A DNA stretch of 64,000 nt from positions 72,562,627-72,626,626 of the forward strand of contig JBANSL010000004.1 in assembly GCA_037127255.1 (NCBI GenBank), in the 5' to 3' direction. Position 1 is the stretch's first letter. Each line of letters opens with the position of its first letter. The position numbers and the translations under genes were made by a program. The notes beneath the pieces were generated by a model that was not told the DNA's origin, did no database searches, and was given only the letters and a program-made list of their open reading frames with translations. Source of the stretch: Persicaria tinctoria (taxonomy: Eukaryota; Streptophyta; Magnoliopsida; Caryophyllales; Polygonaceae). This document shows, piece by piece, positions 54,369 to 64,000 of the stretch.

Positions 54369-57087
54369 TGTAACGGCCCGTGATTATGATTCCCAGGTTA
54401 CGTTTCGAGGGATAAAACCCCCCGTTAGGACCTTGCGCCCCGAGTACAGGTTGAAGGTTTCAAAACTTACTTTAATGTTTTCAAGGGGGGGATTTCATAC
54501 CCAAAATCGAAGGGATCGTTGGAATCCCCGGGGAAGTCCCCTGTACCTGTCGTAAATCTAAGCGTGGAAATCGAAAATAGTGCAACTAGCGGAAATAAGC
54601 GTAATACAAGAGGGTGCCACGGCAGAGCCGGGTCAAAACGGAGTCAAGTATAAATCCAAAATATAATCAGAGTCTAGTGAAGTCTATACTCCAACGCTCA
54701 CTCTCCGCCGACAAAATGACCCGCGCAAATAGGCAAACAGCACCGATAGGATGAACATAGATAATACCTAAAAAAATTGATATGGGGCGGGATCAGATCG
54801 ATGCCCACTTCTCTGCATCCCAACCATAAGCACACATATACGCTATTCCTAATAAAGATGCTTCTAGATGCATGGCGGAATAGTAACACACTAACATGCT
54901 CCTAAGATCAAGTGCATAATAATAATAAGGCCTTAGCATAGAATACCAAGTGGTATATCCCTCTCCTACCTCCACCCCTTCCGATAGGTGGAGACTGGCC
55001 AGCTCGTGAATGCATTCATTCATAATTGGGCGGCACGCATGCCTAACCCGCTCCACAATAAAGCCCGCAGGCATATCATAATAAAAGGAAGTGCATGACT
55101 CGATTGACTCAGGGTACCCGATGAGGCTGGGCTACCCTATGACCCTAGCAAAGACTCTAGTTACTTCACAGATAACGGCCGTTCTGTTTACATACGCATA
55201 AAGAAATAGGATGCTCAACGTAGATGCAGCCTAGCATGGTACTACATGGCATGCTGATCATGAATGCAACACCTAGTATATCATGCACCTATAGCAGGGA
55301 ATCACTCTATTCAATCTGAGTAAGCTCCGAAGAGACTTACCTGGTATCGCAGAACAGCAAAAGGCAATCAACCAGGCAATATGAAGCCAACACGTCACAG
55401 ATGATCACCTAACAAGTAATAGTACATGAATGAGTCTATCTTCTAAGGCACACAAAGCATAGAATTATCACACATATAACTTCACAACTTAACATAACAA
55501 CCGTCACATCATCATTTCCATATTATCAACCTTATCTCATAATCTATCATCTCAACTTCTCACAATCATACTCAATATAATTCTCCAATTCACCAACTTA
55601 GGATAATCCCCATTTCATTCTTAACCAATTTGCATGCCATCATTTCAAAATCTTACTTAGCATATAATTGCACATCTTCATCATAATCATCTAACATTTA
55701 ACCACAATAATAAATCACCACAATATCACATATTAAATCTCAAACAACATCTTATACTTTAACCCTAATAATATTACATACTACTTCTAACATCTTTTAT
55801 TTTAACATCTTTATAAAATATTTATAAAATCCCAACAATATTCATTAAATCAAAACATTCATTTTTAATTTACCAAACCAACCTCACTTTATTAAAATTA
55901 CCAAAAACCACCCACTTATTTTATAAAAGTCCAACCCGGCCCCCTTGTTTTAATTAAACCAAACCGGGCCCTTCAAAAGTTAGTCCCAAAGAAGCTTCCC
56001 ATTTGTTTCTTTCAATTCAACGAGCTGGAGGTTTAAAAGAGGAAGGGGGGCCCACGCACACAGGGAGGAAGGAAGGAACGAGGAGGAAGGAAGAGAGCTC
56101 ACCGAGAGGGCTCCGAAGCTTCGTCGGAGTTCGTCGGGATCTCGATGGACTCGCCGGAGTCTCGATCCGCGCTAGCTCGGCCTAGGACGGAAGAACGGGG
56201 GTTAAAGGCGGTGCTTTTCACAGCTCGAAGTCGAATGGAAAGGGAAACGAGCCTTACCGGGGTTCTCGGAGAAAACAGGGAGGAAGGAGAAGGGAAGAGG
56301 TGCTGCTCGGCGGCGGTGGTGGCTCCGGCTGCTGCTGGTGGCGACGGCGGCGCTTCGGGGAGGAGGTGGTGCGGCAGTGGTGGAGGTGGCGGTGGTGAGG
56401 TGTGGCGGTGGTGGAAATGGCGTGAGGAAGCTCAAGAACCAGTTTTGGCTTGTGAAATGTCGAGAGAGAGAAGGAGAGAGAAGAGGAAGAATCAACACAA
56501 ATCTGATTTTTCCAAAGGTCAAATTGCACATAAAAGGTCCATTTTTTTGTGAAGAGTGAGGTATTGTTTGTTTGCCAAAATAAGGGGGTCAAAGAGTGGG
56601 GGGAAGGAAAGGAGAGGATAAGATTTTACTATAATTAGGAGGTGATGAGTTGGATTAGGATAAGGGAAAGCAAAAAGAGAGGGAGGGGAGGTGAGGATAA
56701 GATTTTACTATAATTAGGAGGTGATGAGTTGGATTAGGATAAGGGAAAGCAAAAAGAGAGGGAGGGGAGGTGAGGATAAGATTTTACTATAATTAGGAGG
56801 TGATGAGTTGGATTAGGATAAGAGAAAGCAAAAAGAGAGGGAGGGGAGGTGAGGATAAGATTTTACTATAATTAGGAGGTGATGAGTTGGATTAGGATAA
56901 GGATTCGGAATATGACGGAATTGAGAGCTCGGGTCGGGGATTTAAATTTCCGCTGATTGATCGTTCAAAACCGAAATGAAAGACGGAATTGATTTTTAAA
57001 TCGGAAAATTTGGGTCGGAATTTATTTTAAATTCATTTTGATTTTCTTTTTCCGAAAATTAATATTTTAAAAATCCGAGCCTTTACA
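54369..57087. repeat. 2.72-kb solo LTR, Ty3/gypsy type
   Basis: Starts TGTAACGGCCCGTG, ends GAGCCTTTACA, 5-bp duplication TCGGT at 54364-54368 and 57088-57092. TGTAAC(G)GCCCG starts are common in large chromovirus (Del/Tekay-type) LTRs. No ORF is supported inside. 55400-55900 is AT-rich, and 56040-56460 is GC-rich with GGTGGCGG runs. Confidence 0.85.
56615..56902. repeat. 79-bp tandem repeat, about 3.6 copies
   Basis: Copies start at 56615, 56694, 56773 and 56852 with AGGATAAGATTTTACTATAA. Period is exactly 79 and copies are almost identical by eye, so the expansion is recent compared with the LTR. Confidence 0.95.
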
Positions 57088-58007
57088 TCGGTTGCACCGA
57101 TAATGATTATGAATGAATTACAAAACACTCCTGCCTTCTTCCTCTCTTCTCTTTGAACTCTCATTCTCTTCCTCCTTATTCTAATTCTTGTATTACCGAG
57201 CTCCATAGCTCACCCTCCTATCAGACCTTTGGGTCCTAACAACCACATAGATTTAGTAAAAAAAAACATAAGCTTTTATCAAGTTGTGGATGATGGACAT
57301 TCCATAAAGCTGATTCATCTGTTGATTGATGACTACCCTTTCTTTTTTTTCTTTTTGAGTGACATCCATAATGTAATGATTGATTTGTAAAAAAGTCCAA
57401 AGGGCGTTAAGCTCGGCGAGGTGGTTCGAAAGATAGAGAGTTGATGACCTACGAATTAAGTAGAGGAGTCAACCAAGGATAAACCAAGATCTTGCAAAAC
57501 AACCATGTTTGTAATGTAACATATATATTATTGGTAAGGTTACTAGCTAACCCGAAAGGCCTAAAAAGGAGGCATTTGGTGTTTGATATGTGTAAATGTA
57601 TTCTCTATTGGCTATGTGCATGTAATGTTCATTGCTCTTCTCTTTTGACTATTTATGCACAACGGGAAAATTAAGATTGCTTACTCAAACCTTAGCTTAG
57701 GAGTGTTTGGTTTGGTTGATGGTTATGCTCTCATTTCTATAGTCCTGTAAATGAGGAAAAGTCTAAAGGGGAAACTAAGAAGATCAACGATTATAAAGAT
57801 GACACACAACCCTTTAATTACAAGTGTGCACTGTGTAATGCGACTTAGACTCTTAGGTCATCAATCAAGAAGAAGTTTCCAATTTGAGAGATGTAACTTC
57901 TTTTTTATTTAAATGCAGTTGATATCATGACAACAATTTCAATTTCAATGAAATATATTCATGGTATGAGGAAGAACTAAAGCAGTAAATTTCTATAAAA
58001 ATATTCA

Positions 58008-58035
58008 CCCGTACAAGGTACGGGAAAAGTACTAG
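58008..58035 (+). other. Helitron-type 3' end
   Basis: Perfect stem CCCGTAC/GTACGGG with AAG loop, spacer AAAAGTA, CTAG, then T. Confidence 0.65.
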
Positions 58036-58539
58036 TGTCGAATTATTTTATAATTTCTCATAATAAATGAGGTAGTTTTATAATTATTTTCAAACCAATA
58101 AAAAAAGGTGAATTATAAAAGGAACTATGATGGTGGACTAAAGGATCCTCATCGGGACAAATGGTTTCTTTCTTTAGAATGCTCTATCTATATTATTATC
58201 TTGAGTTCAATCCAAGCAAACCCCGATTATGATCACCTGGTCCTAAATCCCCTACTCCCTTAATGTTCCTACTCCTTACCCACCATCTGATTTTTTTAAA
58301 TAAAAAAATACAGAGTAATTAAAATTTGAAATAAAAAAAAAGAAAAAAAAAGGATAAATGGTGGGGTGGATTGAGAGCATCTTCATTCTTGAGCCCCAAC
58401 CCGGACCCTTAACTTACTTTTCCTCTGCCACATCAGCTTAAGAACCCCACCATAACTTTTTATTATTTGAACTCTCATTCGTGAGCCCGAGTCACGGGCT
58501 CTTAAGTTACTTTTTACTATTTATCGTTTTCAATTACTC

Positions 58540-58540
<1 letters not shown>
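58036..58540. other. AT-rich stretch with partial MITE-like sequence
   Basis: GAGAGCATCTTCATTCTTGA at 58373 resembles Tourist/hAT MITE openings, and CTCATTCGTGAGCCCGAG (58474-) is a weak inverse of it. Not convincing as a complete element. Otherwise nothing recognised. Confidence 0.3.

Positions 58541-58578
<38 letters not shown>
58541..58578. repeat. (AAT)n microsatellite
   Basis: About 12-13 perfect AAT units. Confidence 0.95.
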
Positions 58579-58580
<2 letters not shown>

Positions 58581-58662
58581 CGGGAAGAAATGAACAAAAC
58601 ATAGTTTTTTATTTCGGAAATTATTATTTTTTTTCGGTAGAGTTGGTAAAAATAATAGTAAA

Positions 58663-58690
58663 CTAGTATGATTCCCGCACCATGACGCGA
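58663..58690 (-). other. possible Helitron-type 3' end, minus strand
   Basis: On the minus strand GTGCGGGAATCATACTAG then T, with only a weak stem (CGC/GCG). It resembles the 60373 end in layout but is poorer. Confidence 0.35.
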
Positions 58691-58772
58691 TTTTTAAATT
58701 AAAATCTTAATAATATAATTTTTTTTTAAAATATATTAACAAAGGTTAATATAAAATTCATATAACCAAATA

Positions 58773-60282
58773 TTCTAAATTAAAGTAGTATATAGATATA
58801 GATATATAAATAGTTATATTTGAATTAGATTGAATTCAATGTTTTCAATTAAGCCCAATAGTTTACTCAAAAAAATAATAATAAGCCCAATAGTTAGTAA
58901 ATATGTTAAGATTAAAAGGAAAAAATGTGATTGGTTTAAAGAGATAAATGGAAGAATAAAAACAATTAAAGGAAATAAATAATTAAAAAAGGAAAAAAAC
59001 TTAATTGGTGGAAATGAGAGGATTGAGGAGAAAATGACACAAAAGCATTAAGTGTTCTAAATTAAGAGCATATATAGTTAGTAAATAAATTTAAGTTAAG
59101 ACCAATATTCATATTAGATTAAGTACAATGTTTTGAATTAAGCCCAATAATTAGTAAAAGTGTTAAGAATAAAAGAAAAAAATGTGATTAGTTTAAATAG
59201 ATAAAGAGAAGAATAAAAAAATTAAAGGAAATAAATAATTAAAAAAGGAAAAAAAAACTTAATTTGTGGAAATGAGAGGATTAAGGAGAATCCGACACTT
59301 AAGCAAAGTCTTCTAAATTAAAGTATTATATAGATAATTTCCTCAAAAAAAATATGCCCAATAGTTAGTCAATATGTTGAGATTAAAAGGAAAAAATGTG
59401 ATTGGTTTAAAGAGATAAATGGAAGAATAAAAACAATTAAAGGAAATAAATAATTAAAAAAGGAAAAAACTTAATTGGTGGAAATGAGAGGATTGAGGAG
59501 AAAATGACACAAAAGCATTAAGTGTTCTAAATTAAGAGCATATATAGTTAGTAAATAAATTTGAGTTAAGACCAATATTCATATTAGATTAAGTACAATG
59601 TTTTGAATTAAGCCCAATAATTAGTAAAAGTGTTAAGAATAAAAGAAAAAAATGTGATTAGTTTAAAGAGATAAAGAGAAGAATAAAAAAAAATAAAGGA
59701 AATAAATAATTAAAAAAGGAAAAAAAAAACTTAATTTGTGGAAAGGAGAGGATTAAGGAGAATCCGACACTTAAGCAAAGTCTTCTAAATTAAAGTATTA
59801 TATAGATAATTTCCTATAAAAAAAATTTATGCCCAATAGTTAGTAAATATGTTAAGATTAAAAGGAAAAAATGTGACTGGTTTAAAGAGATAAATGGAAG
59901 AATAAAAACAATTAAAGGAAATAAATAACTAAAAAAGGAAAAAAACTTAATTGGTGGAAATGAGAGGATTGAGGAGAAAATAACACAAAAGCATTAAGTG
60001 TTCTAAATTAAGAGCATATAGTTAGTAAATAAATTTGAGTTAAGATCAATATTCATATTAAATTAAGTACAATGTTTTGAATTAAGCCCAATAATTAGTA
60101 AAAGTGTTAAGAATAAAAGAAAAAAAAATGTGATTAGTTTAAAGAGATAAGGAGAAGAATCAAAAAAATTAAAGGAAATAAATTATTAAAAAGGAAAAAT
60201 ACTTAATTTGTGGAAAAGAGAGGATTAAGGAAAAACCGACACTTAAGCAATGTCTTCTAAATTAAAGTATTATATAGATGGG
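58773..60282. repeat. higher-order tandem repeat, about 472-bp unit, three copies
   Basis: ATTAAAAGGAAAAAATGTGA (type a) occurs at 58911, 59382 and 59858. The diverged AATAAAAGAAAAAAATGTGA (type b) occurs at 59168, 59639 and 60112. Spacing is 471-476 bp, so the array alternates a and b subunits of roughly 257 and 214 bp. TAAATTAAAGTATTATATAGAT-like words (here split by length limits) mark each unit border and both array ends. Confidence 0.9.
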
Positions 60283-60372
60283 TATTGTTGGCATAATTTT
60301 TTTTTTTTGAAATAAAACATATGCGAAATGAGTGTCTATGGGTAGATAAAATTCTTTCACATTTGAATATAA

Positions 60373-60400
60373 CTAGTTCTTTTCCCGAACCTTGTTCGGG
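60373..60400 (-). other. Helitron-type 3' end, minus strand
   Basis: The plus strand CTAGTTCTTTTCCCGAAC continues CTTGTTCGGG. Inverted, this is a perfect 7-bp stem CCCGAAC/GTTCGGG, AAAAGAA, CTAG, then T. The element would extend to higher coordinates. No matching 5' end was found before 62696. Confidence 0.6.
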
Positions 60401-61459
60401 TTTTTTCATAATATTTTTGATCGAGTTTGACGTATTAAACAAAATTTTCGACACGTCAATTTTCTACTAACATATTGCTTATGCTTCTTGTCATGATGTT
60501 CTTCGAAATTTTCTTTTCTTGAGATATCGATACTTCAAATTTAACAAAGAATGGTAAATCAGCCGTTTTCACATTTCTCCTAACATCCGTCCTAATTGAA
60601 AGCAAAGAAAAGAAACCTTATAGTTTTTTGTTTAAGAAGATTGAGTTTGAATCCTATAAGATACTTTCTCTATTACATGCACACATCATGTCACACCTTT
60701 CAAAATGGTCAAAATTATAAACCGATTTGATAAAGAAACCTTAAGTTGAAATGAAACCCTATATAGCTAAAGAATAAATTTTTTTTTTTTTGATATTTTA
60801 TGTGTTTTTTTATAATGTCTTAGACCTTTAATTAGAAAGAGGTGATCTATGTTTAAGAATGAATCCTATGAGGCCAAAATATTTTAAAAAAAATTAAATT
60901 CATTTCCATATTTGAAATATAAGATACTTAGATGCATTTCATAGAACACCTAATGGGTGATGATTAAACCCATCAAGTCACAATTTATAACCTTCTATTT
61001 CACTTCAATATCACCAATATCTTACGGGAAATTTGATCAATAATTTATAATCTTCAATTCACAAATTTCATCAATGAAGTAAACAATTTATGCATTGTTA
61101 TCTAAATATTTGCCCAAAAAATATTCCAACAAAAATATCTTGACACCCATGTCAAAGCTCCAGGCTTAAATATATGATAGGCTGAGTATATCGAATATTT
61201 TTGTATTTTTTTTCATTGTATTTAATATTGAAAATCAATTTTCATAACCATAATAGATTTCACACAGGGCATGGGCTGTAGAAAATGAATCATTTATGTT
61301 TTTACTCGTCTTAAGGTCGTATGTATTTTAATTGAAACCCAATTACTCCATTTTACCCTCTAATAGACTATTCTTAAGAGCGGTGAGTGACGGGTTCACC
61401 CAAAATAAAATATTAAACCAATTTGATATAGATCAGGTTACACAAACTGAATTATAAAC
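60401..61459. other. AT-rich stretch, no gene supported
   Basis: Only short ORFs and no recognisable LTR or inverted repeat. It lies downstream of the FDPGG ORF on its strand and could be its 3' untranslated region. Confidence 0.35.
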
Positions 61460-62698
61460 CTATAATATGTATATAAGCTCGAAAACCCTGTTGGAGATCT
61501 CCCTTGTTGAAATGATCCTTGTCCTCAAGGATCGATTGACTGCAATTTGATCAGCTGAAACATGTGACCTGTATCGATGAACTCCGGTTGAAAACTTGAG
61601 GCATTTTCCGCCGGGGTCGAAGATAAAGAAAGTAGCCTGGATATCCCAAGGACATACGGAACCGAGAACTTGAAGAAACCAAAACTCAGGAGCCGAAGTT
61701 TCTGTCATCTTATTCTCCATAATTACAGCTCCTCCAAAGCTCACATTTGCATTCCTTGTACAGGACCCAAGCACTCCTTGCTTCTTACAATGCAACTTCA
61801 TCTTGTTCATTGAAGTAATGTCCATATATTGCTGAAAGGTGGAGATTAATATGATGAGAAGGCCCCTCAACATAACCAAGCAGAAGATCCTCTCAAAATC
61901 AATATAGCACCAGCACCCCATACGATGGATGTTATCTGCATGCTTTGTTAGCTTTTTCTTCAAAACTTTAGCTCTTCCCCATTTGCCTCCTGGATCAAAA
62001 TTCATATCACTGAGCATAAACCCCTTACCTCCAGGGTCAAACGCCAATAATTCAGCATACTTCACCACATCTTGAGAGTTTTCTAGCAGGCTGACCAAAA
62101 CACTACTATCAAATACCATGCTTGCACCTCCAGGATCGAATATCATCACATCGAAATGAGGGTAAGAGCATCTATCCATCCCCATAAAATGTCCTTTGAC
62201 ATAAAAAATCAGCGCAACATATAACAACTTTGGCCATTCTATAAAAAGTTCAATGAATTCCCTCGTCATTTGTCTTCCTGGATCAAACACCCACCTTTTA
62301 TTTTCAGCAACTCTCAATATTATCTCACCACGTTTGCCCTTAATTATATTTAACATGCTCATGAAAACGGGAAGATAAGCTGAGCAAATAACGATGTGTG
62401 TCGGTGCCTCATCGTAATCCCTCAAGGGCCTTAGAGACTCTAATAGATATTTACGACCTTCATGGTGATCACAACACAGTGCTTCCTCTATAAGAATTAA
62501 GCAGGACCTTTTAATTAGCACAAGCAAAGTTTGACGTTGATCTCCTCCCGAATCGAAACATAAGTCCCGTGCGTGCCTAGCTACTTTGTCATAAGCAATA
62601 ATCGAACCTGTTTCCTTCTCCGTTAGCTTTGATCTCTCATCTAACGACTGACTTGCAACTCGATTAAAATGATTCCTCGCCAAGATTGGAACCCTCAC
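61460..62698 (-). CDS. ORF of 412 codons with six FDPGG-like motifs, unknown function
   Basis: I cannot name this protein. It contains CFDSGGDQ, WVFDPGRQ, MIFDPGGAS, LAFDPGGKG, NFDPGGKW and FIFDPGGKC (plus-strand sites near 62540, 62268, 62133, 62022, 61980 and 61600). The motif is written with different codons each time. Between motifs are hydrophobic stretches (LFIEWPKLLYVALIFYVKG, FCLVMLRGLLIILISTF) and several Cys. The ORF start coincides with the CACTA terminus at 62696, so its true N-terminus is probably cut off. Similar phrases occur in the retroelement relic at 53310-53440, so a retrotransposon-associated ORF is the best guess. No gag, protease, RT or integrase motif is visible in it. 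Confidence 0.5.
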   Translation of the reverse strand: MRVPILARNHFNRVASQSLDERSKLTEKETGSIIAYDKVARHARDLCFDSGGDQRQTLLVLIKRSCLILIEEALCCDHHEGRKYLLESLRPLRDYDEAPTHIVICSAYLPVFMSMLNIIKGKRGEIILRVAENKRWVFDPGRQMTREFIELFIEWPKLLYVALIFYVKGHFMGMDRCSYPHFDVMIFDPGGASMVFDSSVLVSLLENSQDVVKYAELLAFDPGGKGFMLSDMNFDPGGKWGRAKVLKKKLTKHADNIHRMGCWCYIDFERIFCLVMLRGLLIILISTFQQYMDITSMNKMKLHCKKQGVLGSCTRNANVSFGGAVIMENKMTETSAPEFWFLQVLGSVCPWDIQATFFIFDPGGKCLKFSTGVHRYRSHVSADQIAVNRSLRTRIISTREISNRVFELIYIL

Positions 62699-64000
62699 TA
62701 CAAAAAATAATTAAATTTGTCACCCTTGTTAGCTTTGGCAGATGTGTGGCGTAGCCATTGATACCCTTTTGCTACGGCAGTTGCTACGGCAGGCGTTGCA
62801 AATGGAAAAAAAATCAAAACAGTAGCTTCGGGGTGATGTTGCCGTAGCTAAACACAAAAAAAAAAAAAAAAAACAGAACTTGCTACGGGTGGTAGAAACG
62901 GAAAGGATCGACCGTTGCAAAAAAAGAGGCGGTTTTCTAAAATTTGCTACGGCTCCGTTGCCTGCGTAGCAAAACAACCTTTTTTATTCGGTGAAAAAAA
63001 AATACACAATTACAAACACAACCTAACCAAACCCGACCTCTCAGTATCTCTACACCAGAAGAAAAGAGAGGAACGCCGCTCCCACCGTCATCCCTAACCC
63101 TAACCAGCTCGAAGGTCGGCATCGGTCGCCGGAGACTGTAGATCGAAGGTCGCCAGCGGAAAAGTCTGTACATCCCTCTCCTCCACCCACAACCACAAGC
63201 ACGTCTCATCCTCCCTCTTCGCCATCTCTGTCGCCCTCTCCTTCCATGCCCTTCTCTTTGTCGCCCCCTCCCTGTCTCTCGTCTATCGCTGTCGCAGCCG
63301 CCGCCGCCCCCTTTCCTCTGTCGTTGTTGTGCCCCAGCCTACCGCCCCCGTCGATGTGTGGAGTTCCTTTGAGGCGTCCTGTTCGTTGGCCTTCTTCAGC
63401 GTTCCTTTGAGGTGTCCCGTTGTTCTCTTTCTCCTCTCCGACCCCCTCCATGGTCCTCTTGCATCCCGTGTAACCAGATCTGCGACCTCCGATCCACCAC
63501 TGGTAAGCATCCTCCTCTCTTTCCTCTTCTCCGAATAACGGATCTGCGAAAAGACTAACCTTTTTGTGCTTCTCCCTACCGAATACCGATGACAAAAATC
63601 TGTTTCTACTTTTGAAGAGAACACAGAACTAAACCAAGCAAGCTCGAGATCATGCTTCTTGTTTCTAATTCATTTTGTTAAGTGATCTCATTATATTACA
63701 ATTTTGTCACACCTAAATTCCCCCCATTCAAAATCATATGTGTAGGATCGGTTTCTTCTGGCTTCTTGATTTTCATTTGATGCCAGAAAATCATGGCTTA
63801 TTTGGAGAAGAGAAGAGATTGTTTCAGCAGGAAACCTGTTTTAGTTATTATTTCTCTGAGATTGTGGTTTTGATGTAGTCATGTAGGTTCATGTGTTTTG
63901 ATGGAAAACCTGTTTAAGTTAGTATGCTTCTCTAAGATTTTGGTTCTGGGATGATTCGGTCATTATCTTCGCTGATCAGTGTTCGTAAGTTACAAGCATT
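62696..64000 (+). mobile_element. left end of a third CACTA element
   Basis: CACTACAAAAAATAATTAAA is followed by repeated TTGCTACGGC/GCCGTAGC words (about 62771, 62784, 62840, 62880, 62942, 62966), a well-known CACTA subterminal style. The 3 bp before it are CCT. The other end is outside the window. Inside, 63020-63500 is a GC-rich, CT-rich leader-like block ending at a GTAAGC donor-like site (63503). No exon could be identified. Confidence 0.7.
63510..64000. other. unassigned stretch at right edge
   Basis: T-rich, intron-like. TGGAAAACCTGTTTAAGTTAGT and similar words repeat (GAAACCTGTTTTAGTTATTA at 63830, GAAAACCTGTTTAAGTTAGT at 63903). No gene recognised. Confidence 0.3.

Larger units (their letters stand above)
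53241..57241 (+). mobile_element. LTR retroelement relic: FDPGG-type internal region and 3' LTR
   Basis: Internal relic at 53241-54269 with two FDPGG-like phrases (TWMFDPCGM near 53310, FVFDAGGHE near 53410). A polypurine tract ACGAGGGAGGGAGTTT (54254-54269) precedes an LTR that starts TGTTAGGATATATG at 54270 and ends GGGTCCTAACA at 57241. A 2.7-kb solo LTR is inserted in it; without that and one duplication copy, the LTR is about 248 bp. The 5' LTR was not found. A truncated RNA or deletion could explain this. Confidence 0.6.
49198..58035 (+). mobile_element. probable Helitron(s) with nested retroelements
   Basis: Two 5'-type ends, each TC preceded by A: 49198 (TCCACCCCTTATACTTATAA) and 51427 (TCCACTCATAATACTTATTA). 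Each is followed by AGAAGC(A/G)ATGTCTT and a CCACGTGTCC/CCACATGTCC word, a common plant Helitron opening. A 3'-type end at 58008-58035 has hairpin CCCGTACAAGGTACGGG, seven bases, then CTAG before T. No Rep/helicase gene, so non-autonomous. Which 5' end pairs with the 3' end is not decided. Leader-like DNA at 49440-49560 may be a captured promoter or first exon. Confidence 0.55.

Noticed and set aside
55900..56600. GC-rich ORFs (glycine/proline-rich) as a host gene
   Set aside because: They lie inside a solo LTR with a clear 5-bp duplication, overlap on both strands and are low-complexity.

Overview
This window is nuclear DNA of a flowering plant, almost certainly a eudicot. It has introns with GT..AG borders, plant-specific transposon families, and fragments of plant Nudix hydrolase and HVA22 genes. 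The species cannot be named from the sequence. I see no intact host gene. The window is a stack of nested and decayed mobile elements with gene fragments between and inside them.

Layout. 1-7.6 kb: 3' part of an Athila-type Ty3/gypsy element that has lost RT, RNase H and integrase, followed by two LTRs and a partial LTR. Its coding region and LTRs are studded with a 12-bp near-palindrome (core TCGA-NNN-CGA). 7.6-9.9 kb: 3' part of a second LTR element with a 'plant transposon protein' ORF. 9.9-11.6 kb: unexplained tract of consecutive short hairpins. 11.9-19.5 kb: decayed CACTA-like element carrying HVA22-like and Nudix-like gene fragments on the minus strand, split by a solo LTR of the palindrome-rich family (TSD TGGTT). 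19.5-23.5 kb: LTR remnant, a foldback element, then a Tnt1-like copia element lacking IN-RT joined to a TRIM, with a matching 5-bp repeat at the outer borders. 23.5-31 kb: RNase H relic, a hAT element, and a nearly full-length L1-type LINE inserted in a CACTA terminus (17-bp TSD). 32.4-38.7 kb: Ale-like copia element with a poly(A) retroinsertion in its 5' LTR and a hAT element between integrase and RT. 38.7-43.4 kb: gene-like debris with two more hAT elements. 43.4-48.3 kb: a LINE RT fragment split by a poly(A) element, itself split by two TA-flanked inverted-repeat elements that hold a Tourist MITE. 49.2-58.0 kb: Helitron-type termini enclosing a retroelement relic, a split 248-bp LTR and a 2.7-kb solo LTR. 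58.7-60.4 kb: minus-strand Helitron-type ends and a 472-bp higher-order tandem repeat. 61.5-62.7 kb: a 412-codon ORF with six FDPGG-like motifs, cut by a third CACTA end that runs to the window edge.

Function. Nothing here looks like a working pathway. The Tnt1-like, Ale-like and LINE proteins carry stops, frameshifts or domain deletions, so movement would need helper proteins. The strongest candidates for something undescribed are the TCGA-palindrome family, the hairpin tract, the FDPGG ORF family, the chimeric Tnt1/TRIM unit, and the TA-flanked elements sharing a CGAATAAT motif. All coordinates, repeat counts and homologies were read by eye, with no database search.
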